A DNA stretch of 64,000 nt from Deltaproteobacteria bacterium (GTDB lineage Bacteria; Desulfobacterota; Desulfobacteria; Desulfobacterales; Desulfatibacillaceae): the NCBI GenBank assembly GCA_016235345.1, contig JACRLG010000001.1, forward strand, positions 62,001-126,000, written 5' to 3'. Made by a program: the position numbers and the translations under genes. How positions within the stretch are numbered: the stretch's first letter is position 1; the number at the start of each line of letters is the position of its first letter. Positions 43,517-50,959 of the stretch are shown one piece after another. Under the pieces are notes generated by a model. It searched no databases. It was not told the origin of the DNA and was given only the letters and a program-made list of their open reading frames with translations.

Positions 43517-45262
43517 ATGAGCGACATCGAAAAAATAAAAAAGGAAAAGGCCCGGTGGGAGGAGGAAGAGCTCACCCCCAGGCTGAAGAAATTCAACCTG
43601 GAAAAGCCCGTAACGAGCTTCTGCACCCCGGTGGACCTTCCGGAACACGATTTTCTTAATAAGGTAGGCTTTCCCGGCGAATACCCCTTCACAGCCGGAA
43701 ACGCCTCGGTGGAGTTCTGGAAGGCGAATTCAAAGCTGGCGGCCCTTTTCGGGTTCCGGCCCGACTGGGGCGGCACGCGGGGCGTGGGCAAATACGGCGG
43801 CTTCGGCACAGCAGAGGATTACCGCGACTATCTGATCAGGATGCATTCCATGGGCCGCACGGGCGGGCCCAACATCGCCTTCGATCTGGCCACCCAGTGC
43901 GGCTATGATTCGGACTCCGAGTACGCCGAGGGTGAAATCGGCAAGGTGGGCGTGGCCATTGACACCTTCCGCGATCTGGCCGTGATCTACGAGCCCTACA
44001 CCGGCGACAAGGAAATCGACAAACAGCCGTCCAATTTCACCATCAACGCGCCCTGCGTGGTGATCCTGGCCATGTATTATGTTTTGGCCAAAAAGCGCGG
44101 GGTAGACCCCGCCAAACTCCACGGCACGCCCCAGAACGACATTTTAAAGGAATTCATAGCGCGCGGCACCTACATCTATCCGCCGGGGCCGAGCCTTCGC
44201 CTGTTCAAGGACTCGCTGGTCTTCATGCGGCGGAACATGCCGAAATTCAACGTGAATTCCATCGGCGGCTACCACATGCGCGAGGCGGGCGCTACACGCG
44301 TGCAGGACCTGGCCTTCTCCATGGCCAACGCGGCGGCCTACTTGAAGGCGGGAATCGAGGCTGGGCTCGACATCAACGACTTCGCCCAGATGTTCACCTT
44401 CAACGCCTTCGGCGGCAGCATGGAGATTTATCACGAGATCGCCTTTCACAGGGCCTCCCGCCGCATCTATTCCAGGCTTTTGAAGGAGACCTTCGGGGCC
44501 ACAAATCCCAAGGCCATGATCATCCGCCAGCCGGTTTCGGCCCACATCGGCTGCTCGTCAACAACCCTCCAGAGGCCCATCAACAACTGGGTGCGGGCCG
44601 CAGTTGGCGGGGTGGCGGCTGGCATGACGGGTTACATCCCGGCGGCCTTCCCGCCCTGGGACGAGCCTATGGGCCTTGGCCACAGCCAGGAAGCCACCCA
44701 GATGCAGTTCGACGCCACCCGGATCCTCATGTACGAAACCGGTCTCACCGACGTGCAGGACCCCTGGGCCGGGTCGTATTTCATGGAGAGCCTCACGGAT
44801 CAGACCGAAGCCGAGGCCCTTGCGGAAATGGCGAAAATCGAGGCCATGGGCGGGGCGGTGGCGGCCATAGATTCCGGCTACATGCAGCGGGCCGTGGCGA
44901 AATCCGCCTATGAGAAGCAGAAGCGCATCGAGTCCCAGGAAGACCTTGTGGTGGGCGTCAACTGCTTCACCGGCCCCCTTGAGCAGGATGTGAGGGTCAA
45001 CACCGCCGTGGAGCCGACTTATGACCCGGTGCGCATGGCCACAGCCGAGGAGCGCCAGGTGGCCAAACTTAAGGCGCTCAAGCGCGAGCGCGACAACAGG
45101 ACCGTCGCCTCGCTCTTAAACACCCTGAAAGATCACGCGAAGGACGAAAACAAGAACCTCATGCCGGACATCTGCGAGGCTGTGGAAAACGACTGCACCT
45201 TGCAGGAAATCTGCGATGTCATGAGGGAAGTTTTTGGAGTCTATCAGCAGGTGAAGCTGTAG
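43517..45262 (+). CDS. Methylmalonyl-CoA mutase-type large subunit, divergent active site
   Basis: A 581-residue TIM-barrel protein without B12 domain. Gln206 ('GTPQNDILKE') and His253 ('GYHMREAGAT') have the same 47-residue spacing as Gln197/His244 of Propionibacterium methylmalonyl-CoA mutase. The preceding substrate loop, usually 'RPWTIRQYAGF', here reads 'RPDWGGTRGVGKYGGF' (81-96), and the stretch around 395-440 is also unusual. This suggests a substrate other than methylmalonyl-CoA. Position in a fumarate-addition operon points to an alkyl- or arylalkylsuccinyl-CoA mutase. AGGAG lies 10 bases before the ATG. Confidence 0.9.
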   Translation: MSDIEKIKKEKARWEEEELTPRLKKFNLEKPVTSFCTPVDLPEHDFLNKVGFPGEYPFTAGNASVEFWKANSKLAALFGFRPDWGGTRGVGKYGGFGTAEDYRDYLIRMHSMGRTGGPNIAFDLATQCGYDSDSEYAEGEIGKVGVAIDTFRDLAVIYEPYTGDKEIDKQPSNFTINAPCVVILAMYYVLAKKRGVDPAKLHGTPQNDILKEFIARGTYIYPPGPSLRLFKDSLVFMRRNMPKFNVNSIGGYHMREAGATRVQDLAFSMANAAAYLKAGIEAGLDINDFAQMFTFNAFGGSMEIYHEIAFHRASRRIYSRLLKETFGATNPKAMIIRQPVSAHIGCSSTTLQRPINNWVRAAVGGVAAGMTGYIPAAFPPWDEPMGLGHSQEATQMQFDATRILMYETGLTDVQDPWAGSYFMESLTDQTEAEALAEMAKIEAMGGAVAAIDSGYMQRAVAKSAYEKQKRIESQEDLVVGVNCFTGPLEQDVRVNTAVEPTYDPVRMATAEERQVAKLKALKRERDNRTVASLLNTLKDHAKDENKNLMPDICEAVENDCTLQEICDVMREVFGVYQQVKL

Positions 45263-45295
45263 CGCTCAGAGACTGGCCGGGCGGGTTTGATCTTT

Positions 45296-45362
45296 CCTGG
45301 GAGCGCGGGCGTCCCGCCCGCCATTTCCGGCAAAAGCGGGCGGGACGCCCGCGCTCCCAGGG
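45296..45362. repeat. GC-rich hairpin repeat, family 2, copy 2
   Basis: CCTGGGAGCGCGGGCGTCCC ... GGGACGCCCGCGCTCCCAGG between the mutase and meaB genes; a nearly perfect 28-bp stem. Confidence 0.88.
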
Positions 45363-45381
45363 TTGAGACATAACTAATGCG

Positions 45382-46377
45382 ATGCAGTTGAACGTCTTTA
45401 AGGAAAACCGTGGCGTGGCAAAGGCTTCCTGGAAAGAACTGACCGACGGGGTTTTAAAAGGCGACGTGCGGAGCCTTGCCCGGATCATCACCCGCGTGGA
45501 AAACCGCGAGCCCGGATGGCACGAGGCCATGAAGGCCCTGTATCCGGCATCCGGCGGGGCCGTGGTGGTGGGAATCACAGGCAGCCCCGGCGCGGGAAAA
45601 AGCACCCTCACCAACGCCATCGCAGGGGCCTTTGCCAAAGCGGGAAGAAAAATAGGCGTCATCGCTGTTGACCCAAGCTCTCCATTTTCGGGCGGGGCTC
45701 TTCTGGGCGACCGCCTGCGGATGCGGGAAAGTTCCACCCACCCGGATATCTTCATAAGATCGATGGCCACGCGCGGCGCGCTGGGCGGGCTCTGCCAGGG
45801 GGCGCGGGACGTGGCCCGGATAATGGCCGCCTTCGGCAAGGATTTGATCCTCATCGAAACCGTGGGGGTGGGCCAGGACGAGATAGAGGTGGTGAAAGCG
45901 GCGGACTGCGTGATGGTGGTTCTCACCCCCGGCCAGGGCGACGGAATCCAGGCCCTCAAGGCCGGAATCATGGAAATCGCCGACATCTACGTGGTGAACA
46001 AGGCGGACCGGGAAGGCGCTGATGAGGTTGTGGCGGACGTATTGGGGATGCTCTCCATAGCGGGCGGCGACCAGTCCCCGGTCTTGAAGGTTTCGGCCCT
46101 GAAAGGCCTTGGAATCGACGAGGTTGTGAAGGCTGTGGACGCCCACGCGGGCCGCTCCAGGAACCGAGAAACCTGGATGAGGGAGCGCATAAAGGCGGAA
46201 ATACTGACGCTTCTGGAAGGCGAGATTTTAAACCGTCTCATCGCAAAATTCGGTAAAAACGGGGCTTTGGACAAGGCCGTGTCCCAAATTCTGGAACGCG
46301 AAAGCGACCCATATACGGCGGTTGAAACGCTTCTGCCCAGGATGGCGGAGGCGGCCTCAGGAGAAACGAAAAAATGA
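45382..46377 (+). CDS. meaB: MeaB/ArgK-type GTPase, mutase chaperone
   Basis: A 331-residue G3E GTPase. G1 is 'GITGSPGAGKSTL' (about 70-82), 'VIAVDPSSPFSGGALLGDR' is the typical second motif, 'LIETVGVGQDE' the third and 'VVNKADREGAD' the fourth. MeaB protects and reloads B12-dependent mutases, which fits its place straight after the mutase genes. It overlaps the next gene by 4 bp (ATGA). No clear ribosome site precedes the ATG; the hairpin repeat lies just upstream. Confidence 0.93.
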   Translation: MQLNVFKENRGVAKASWKELTDGVLKGDVRSLARIITRVENREPGWHEAMKALYPASGGAVVVGITGSPGAGKSTLTNAIAGAFAKAGRKIGVIAVDPSSPFSGGALLGDRLRMRESSTHPDIFIRSMATRGALGGLCQGARDVARIMAAFGKDLILIETVGVGQDEIEVVKAADCVMVVLTPGQGDGIQALKAGIMEIADIYVVNKADREGADEVVADVLGMLSIAGGDQSPVLKVSALKGLGIDEVVKAVDAHAGRSRNRETWMRERIKAEILTLLEGEILNRLIAKFGKNGALDKAVSQILERESDPYTAVETLLPRMAEAASGETKK

Positions 46378-47714
46378 CCCAGGAAAATCTCGGAATGACC
46401 CGGCGGCTGGCCCGCTTCATAGTGAACACCGAAGCGTCCGCGATTCCGGCTGAAATCTACGAGCACGCCAAGGTGGCCTTTCTGGACACCCTGGCCGTCA
46501 CCTACGGCGGCAAGGACGACCCCCTGGTGGGCAAACTCGTGAAGTACGCGGACGTGATGGGCGGAAAGCCCTCGGCCACCCTCATCGGCCTTGGCCGCAA
46601 GGCGAGCCTGGAGCAGGCGGCCCTTATTAACGGCGCGGCGGCCCACGCCCTGGATTACGACGACACCCTGGTATCCTTTCTGGGCCATCCGTCCGTCACG
46701 CTCTTTCCGTCCCTCCTGGCCTTATCCGAAGACAGGGGATTGAGCGGCAGGGAATTTCTGGCGGCCTATCTCATCGGCCTTCAGACCGGCGGAACCATAG
46801 GGGCCTGCGCCGGGCTCGACCACTACCTGGGCGGCTGGCACGGAACATCCACCCTTGGGCACCTGGCCTCGGCGGCAGGCTGCGCGAAGCTCCTTGGGCT
46901 CGACGAGGAGCGCACCCTCTGGGCGCTAGGCATCGGCGGAACCCTGGCGTCGGGCCTGAAGCGCAACTTCGGAACAATGGTGAAGCCCTTTCACGCGGGC
47001 AGGGCCTCCAGCGCCGGGCTCACTGCGGCGCTTTTGGCCGAGGACGGTTTCACGGCGGCGGAGGACATACTTGAAGGCCCCCAGGGTTTTTTCGAGGCAT
47101 TGAAGGGCAAGGTCAACCCGGACATCCTGGGTTTTCTGGGCTTGGGATGGGACGTGGTGAACCTGTCGCAGAAATATCACGCCTCCTGCCACGCCACCCA
47201 TTCGCCCCTGGAAGCGGCCCGGGACTGCGTGAAGGAGCACGGAATCGCGGTCTCGGACATCGAAAAAATCCGCGTCTTCTGCTCGGAAGTCACCATGCAG
47301 GCGGCGGCGAAACTTACGCCACAGACGGGGCTTGAGGGCAAGTTCTCGGTTCCATACTGCGTGGCGAACGCCCTTTTGAGGGACGTCACCGGCATGGCGG
47401 CCTTCACCGACGAGATGGTGGCGGACCCGGCGGTAAAGGCCCTCACCGCCCGGGTGGAGCTTGTGAAGGACCCGGAAAAGACGGCGCTGGAAGCAAACGT
47501 CGAGATCACAACCAAGGCCGGTAAAACCGTGTCCGCCTTCTCTGACATTCTCCAGAAGATTCCGCCCCTTGACAAGAAACAGGTCAACGTGCGGGCGAAA
47601 TTCCTCGATCTGGCCTCGCCCGTGATCGGATCCGCCAAGGCCCTCAAAGTCGCGGACATGGTGGCTGGCCTGGAAAATGTTACGGACATGAAGGAAGTAG
47701 CGGGGGGGCTGTAA
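46374..47714 (+). CDS. MmgE/PrpD family protein
   Basis: A 446-residue protein of the MmgE/PrpD fold. 'VAFLDTLAVTYGGKDDPLVG' near the N-terminus, 'GAAAHALDYDDTLVSFLGHP' and 'KPFHAGRASSAGLTAALLAE' are the family segments that build the active site. Members include 2-methylcitrate dehydratase, cis-aconitate decarboxylase and iminodisuccinate epimerase. There is no other methylcitrate-cycle gene here. Coupled to meaB by a 4-bp overlap, it may act on a substituted succinate made by the glycyl radical enzymes, for example as an epimerase; this is inference. Confidence 0.85.
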   Translation: MTQENLGMTRRLARFIVNTEASAIPAEIYEHAKVAFLDTLAVTYGGKDDPLVGKLVKYADVMGGKPSATLIGLGRKASLEQAALINGAAAHALDYDDTLVSFLGHPSVTLFPSLLALSEDRGLSGREFLAAYLIGLQTGGTIGACAGLDHYLGGWHGTSTLGHLASAAGCAKLLGLDEERTLWALGIGGTLASGLKRNFGTMVKPFHAGRASSAGLTAALLAEDGFTAAEDILEGPQGFFEALKGKVNPDILGFLGLGWDVVNLSQKYHASCHATHSPLEAARDCVKEHGIAVSDIEKIRVFCSEVTMQAAAKLTPQTGLEGKFSVPYCVANALLRDVTGMAAFTDEMVADPAVKALTARVELVKDPEKTALEANVEITTKAGKTVSAFSDILQKIPPLDKKQVNVRAKFLDLASPVIGSAKALKVADMVAGLENVTDMKEVAGGL

Positions 47715-47716
47715 CC

Positions 47717-47977
47717 ATGATGACTTTGAAATGCCCCCAGTGCGGCCACTGCGCGGCCAAGATCGATTTCCGGTTTCTCTCCCACGCCCACGCGGCGGGG
47801 GGCGACACATACCGGCAATGCCCCAAGTGTAACGGGCCTGTTTACTGCGAAGAGGCCGAAGACGCGGAAGACTACGCGAGCGGAAAAGTGTGGGGGACTT
47901 CAGCCCTTCGCGGAAAGACCTTCACCCGTGAAAACCGCCCCGGCAAGGGCGAAAAAAAGGACGGCGCAGATGCCTGA
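47717..47977 (+). CDS. Rubredoxin-like small protein 1
   Basis: An 86-residue protein with Cys6/Cys9 (plus Cys12) and Cys35/Cys38 (plus Cys44), a zinc- or iron-binding ribbon. It resembles the small protein at 53521: both have KCxxC, then an FR[FY]L strand and 'RQCPxC'. Small Cys-rich proteins accompany the catalytic subunits of alkyl- and benzylsuccinate synthases, so this is probably an extra subunit. It overlaps the first activase gene by 8 bp. Confidence 0.7.
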   Translation: MMTLKCPQCGHCAAKIDFRFLSHAHAAGGDTYRQCPKCNGPVYCEEAEDAEDYASGKVWGTSALRGKTFTRENRPGKGEKKDGADA

Positions 47978-48941
47978 AACATGCCTTGTTACCGACATTC
48001 AGAAATTCGCGGTGAACGACGGGCCGGGCTTCCGCACCAACGTCTTTTTAAAGGGCTGCCCGCTTTCCTGCGCTTGGTGCCACAACCCGGAAACCATATC
48101 GCGGGAGCCTGAGATTTTCTGGAAGCGCCGCCTTTGCGTCCAGTGCGGGGCCTGCCTTACCGCCTGCCCGAAGGACGCCATAAATCCGCCCATAGACCCG
48201 GCCCTTTCACAGCCGCCGGAGTCGCGGTACCGGAAGATCGACCGGAAAAAGTGCGACCGCTGCATGGCCTGCGTGGACGCCTGCGCCTACGGGGCGCTGG
48301 TGATTACCGGAAAGCCCATGACCATCGACGAGATTTTGTACGAGGTGGAGCAGGACCGGCCCTTTTACGACAACTCGGGCGGAGGAATGACCCTCTCCGG
48401 CGGCGAGCCAACCGCCAACATGGAATTCGCCGAAGCCCTTCTGACGGAAGCCAAGAACCGTGGACTTCACGTCTGCCTCGACACCAACGGCTTCTCATCC
48501 TGGGAAAACCTGGAGCGGCTGGCCCGCCACGCCGACGTGATTCTTTACGACATCAAGCACCTGGACCCGGCGGCCCACAAGGAAAAGACCGGGGTGGACA
48601 ACGGCATCATCCTGGAAAATTTGAAGCGCCTTACCAAAAGTGGCAAGGACGTGTGGGTGCGGATTCCGGTGGTCCCCGATTACAACGATTCCCTCGGCTT
48701 TCACAAGGAAGCCGCCGAATTTCTGGCGAATCTTCCGGGGAAAATTTCCCGGCTCGATCTTCTGCCTTATCACAACTGGTGCCAGGACAAGTACGACTGG
48801 CTGGGAATTGACTGGCCCATGGGGGAAATCCAGGCCATGGAGCCGTCCATGCTGGAAATTCCCGTGGACTTCTACCGGGAAAAAGGCATACCGGCGACGG
48901 TGGGGGGATCGGGCTTCGAGGATGGAAAGGCGGAGGAATAA
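47970..48941 (+). CDS. assD: Glycyl radical enzyme activase 1 (radical SAM)
   Basis: A 323-residue radical SAM protein. The SAM cluster motif is CxxxCxxC at Cys30/34/37 ('CPLSCAWCHNP'). Two inserted 4Fe-4S ferredoxin groups follow (Cys56-66 and Cys95-105), as in activases of the benzylsuccinate/alkylsuccinate group. 'GGGMTLSGGEPT' is the SAM-binding GGE motif. It abstracts hydrogen from the glycine of the catalytic subunit to form the radical. It is the first of two activases in tandem; it may serve one or both catalytic subunits. Confidence 0.92.
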   Translation: MPETCLVTDIQKFAVNDGPGFRTNVFLKGCPLSCAWCHNPETISREPEIFWKRRLCVQCGACLTACPKDAINPPIDPALSQPPESRYRKIDRKKCDRCMACVDACAYGALVITGKPMTIDEILYEVEQDRPFYDNSGGGMTLSGGEPTANMEFAEALLTEAKNRGLHVCLDTNGFSSWENLERLARHADVILYDIKHLDPAAHKEKTGVDNGIILENLKRLTKSGKDVWVRIPVVPDYNDSLGFHKEAAEFLANLPGKISRLDLLPYHNWCQDKYDWLGIDWPMGEIQAMEPSMLEIPVDFYREKGIPATVGGSGFEDGKAEE

Positions 48942-48944
48942 GGC

Positions 48945-49889
48945 ATGAGCCAGGACATCCAAATAAGCTGGGGCGTGGTGAACGACATCCAGCGCATGTG
49001 CGTGAACGACGGGCCCGGATACCGCACCACGGTCTTCCTCAAGGGGTGCCTCCTGGACTGCCGCTGGTGCCACAACCCGGAGGGCAAGCGCCGGTTCCCG
49101 GAGGTGATCCCCTACGTGAGTAACTGCAAGGTCTGCGGCGAGTGCCTGCCCGCCTGCCCCACGGGGGCCCTTCACATGAACGGCAACGGCTTTCCCCACG
49201 TGGCCCGCGCCCTGTGCTCGGACTGCATGCAGTGCGCGGCGGCCTGCGCCCACGACGCCCTGATCGTCTGGGGCCGGGTGATGTCATCAAGCGACGTGAT
49301 GGTGGAGGTAATCAACGACAAGCCCTTCTACAAGACCTCCGGCGGCGGCATGACGGTTTCCGGCGGCGAGCCCATGAGTCAGCCGGCCTTCGTGGCCGCC
49401 CTCATGCGGGCGGCGAAATCCGACCCTGACCCCAACGAACGCGTCCACACGGCACTTGACACCTGCGGACACGCGGCCTGGGCCGACTACGAGAAGGTGC
49501 TGGAATACGTTGACATGGTGCTTCTGGACATAAAGCACATGGACCCAGCAGCCCACAAGTCCTACACGGGCCGGGACAACGCGCTCATTTTATCCAACGC
49601 CCGGAAAATGGCCGCGCGGGGCTTGAAGATGCGCCTCCGGGTCCCGGTGATCCCCAACGTTAACGACACGGAGGAGAACTTCACAGCAACCGCGAAGTTC
49701 GCGGCGGAGCTTGGGGAGGCCGTGAGCGGCGTGGACCTTCTGCCGTATCACCCTTACGCGGGCGGCAAGTACCGGGCCTTTGGCATGGATTACGAGTTTC
49801 CCACGGGCGAAGGCTACGACGATTCCATGCTTGAGCCCATCATCAACCTGTTTCTGGACTATGTGCCGGAAGTCACCATCGGCGGATAA
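48945..49889 (+). CDS. assD: Glycyl radical enzyme activase 2 (radical SAM)
   Basis: A 314-residue paralogue of the preceding activase, starting 3 bp after it. SAM cluster Cys35/39/42 ('CLLDCRWCHNP'), ferredoxin groups Cys61-71 and Cys91-101, and 'GGGMTVSGGEPM'. The two activases are clearly diverged, so they are not a recent duplication; this matches the presence of two diverged catalytic subunits and suggests one activase for each. Confidence 0.92.
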   Translation: MSQDIQISWGVVNDIQRMCVNDGPGYRTTVFLKGCLLDCRWCHNPEGKRRFPEVIPYVSNCKVCGECLPACPTGALHMNGNGFPHVARALCSDCMQCAAACAHDALIVWGRVMSSSDVMVEVINDKPFYKTSGGGMTVSGGEPMSQPAFVAALMRAAKSDPDPNERVHTALDTCGHAAWADYEKVLEYVDMVLLDIKHMDPAAHKSYTGRDNALILSNARKMAARGLKMRLRVPVIPNVNDTEENFTATAKFAAELGEAVSGVDLLPYHPYAGGKYRAFGMDYEFPTGEGYDDSMLEPIINLFLDYVPEVTIGG

Positions 49890-49891
49890 CA

Positions 49892-50010
49892 CCTGTCTAA
49901 AAACGCGAACTGCTGTGTCAGATTGAAACGGTCGGGTCGTCATGTACGAAAAGTACTATTCCTCCCCGCCCGTTTCAATCTTCCTTGCATTTCATCGTTT
50001 TTATCCAGGC
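49892..50010. repeat. MITE-like hairpin element, copy R8
   Basis: Ends CCTGTCTAAAAACGCGAAC / TTCATCGTTTTTATCCAGGC. Core GATTGAAACGG-CGGG ... CCCGCCCGTTTCAATC around GTACGAAAAGTAC. It sits inside the operon between the second activase and the first small subunit. Confidence 0.85.
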
Positions 50011-50131
50011 TTGGCACTGTGCCTGCAAAAAAATTAACGGGAATAATTTTAACAACCACACACAAGGCCGATGGAAAACGACGCGTGAATACTGCCGGAT
50101 CGCGTTTTCCGACGGCCGCAATGGAGGCAAT

Positions 50132-50500
50132 ATGGGAAGACGTGATCAATGGAAGCAGGTCCAGGACAGCATGTACGGCGAAGTCACCAGGGCCCGCTCG
50201 GTGGAGGAGCGCGAGAACGTGCCGGCCACCGCCTGCGGCTTTTGCAAGAACTTCGCCGAAAACGCCTACGCCTCGGATGGCCGGGGCCTGTGCAAGATTC
50301 TCAAGATGGGATCGAACATTTTAAGCGCCCAGCCGGTTTTCGTCACAGAAGGCGAAGTGGGCCACCCAACCATGTTCAACACCGAAGCCGCCCGTTGCAC
50401 GTACTTCGAGCGCATGGATTTCATTGACACAGACGGCAACGAGGTGGCGGACCCCAGCTACAGGCGGGTTCAACGGCAGATGGAAAGCAAGGGCAAGTAA
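50132..50500 (+). CDS. Cys4 small subunit 1 (BssC/AssC-like)
   Basis: A 122-residue protein with GGAGG five bases before ATG. Cys35, Cys38, Cys54 and Cys89 ('ACGFCKNF', 'GLCKIL', 'RCTYFE') form the spacing seen in the gamma subunit of benzylsuccinate synthase, which binds one 4Fe-4S cluster and sits on the catalytic subunit. The protein is about twice as long as BssC. A homologue, 57% similar by eye in the Cys region, is encoded at 56987. It precedes the frameshifted small ORF and the first catalytic subunit. Confidence 0.8.
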   Translation: MGRRDQWKQVQDSMYGEVTRARSVEERENVPATACGFCKNFAENAYASDGRGLCKILKMGSNILSAQPVFVTEGEVGHPTMFNTEAARCTYFERMDFIDTDGNEVADPSYRRVQRQMESKGK

Positions 50501-50543
50501 GAGCTTTTTTCCGCAACCGAAAACTTACAGGAGGACAAGGCCA

Positions 50544-50710
50544 TGAAGTACAAGGAATCGAAGAATTTTTTTCCGCACCAGGACAACCCCAATCGCGGCG
50601 ACTACGTGGAGCGGGTGGTTGATCCCCGCCAGGCCTACTACAAGGTGAAACCCGTCAACGCCGAGGACGAAGTCCCCGAATCGGCGTCGGAGTTTTCCGC
50701 CAACAAATAG
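50544..50710 (+). pseudogene. Small ORF with apparent -1 frameshift at TTTTTTC
   Basis: A strong ribosome site (AGGAGG) precedes ATG at 50544. The frame codes 'MKYKESKNFF' and would then end after 34 codons. At the heptamer T-TTT-TTC (50567-50573) a shift of -1 gives a sensible product of 55 residues continuing 'PHQDNPNRGDYVERVVDPRQ' and ending 'SEFSANK' at TAG 50710. The composition of the shifted part (acidic, no Cys) looks like a real protein. It may be a programmed -1 frameshift, a one-base deletion in the T run, or a sequencing error. A small unassigned subunit of the synthase is likely. Confidence 0.6.
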
Positions 50711-50762
50711 GCGGGCCAAAGAAATCGAGATCGCCCCGCGCCCCGGAATGGCGGGGGGCGAC

Positions 50763-50810
50763 GCCTGGATAAAAACGCTCCAGCCGAGTGTCTGACGTTT
50801 TTATCCAGGC
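50763..50810. repeat. Short MITE-like derivative, copy R9
   Basis: GCCTGGATAAAAACG ... CGTTTTTATCCAGGC with almost no core, upstream of the first catalytic gene. The rest of 50711-50959 has no other signal I can name. Confidence 0.75.
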
Positions 50811-50959
50811 TCGAATAACCTGCACATAAGACGGGACAGGTAGTCTGCCCCCGTGCCCCGTACCTCGCCGTCGAGCTCAAAAGCCGGAGCGATTGCGAGT
50901 GATTAAAGCAGGTTGAGCGATAGTATCCATCGGGCGGACATCAAAAAGGAGTAACGAAA

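Noticed and set aside
46374-47714. MmgE/PrpD protein as part of a methylcitrate cycle
   Set aside because: No prpB, prpC or acnD-like gene is in the window; kept only as an alternative.
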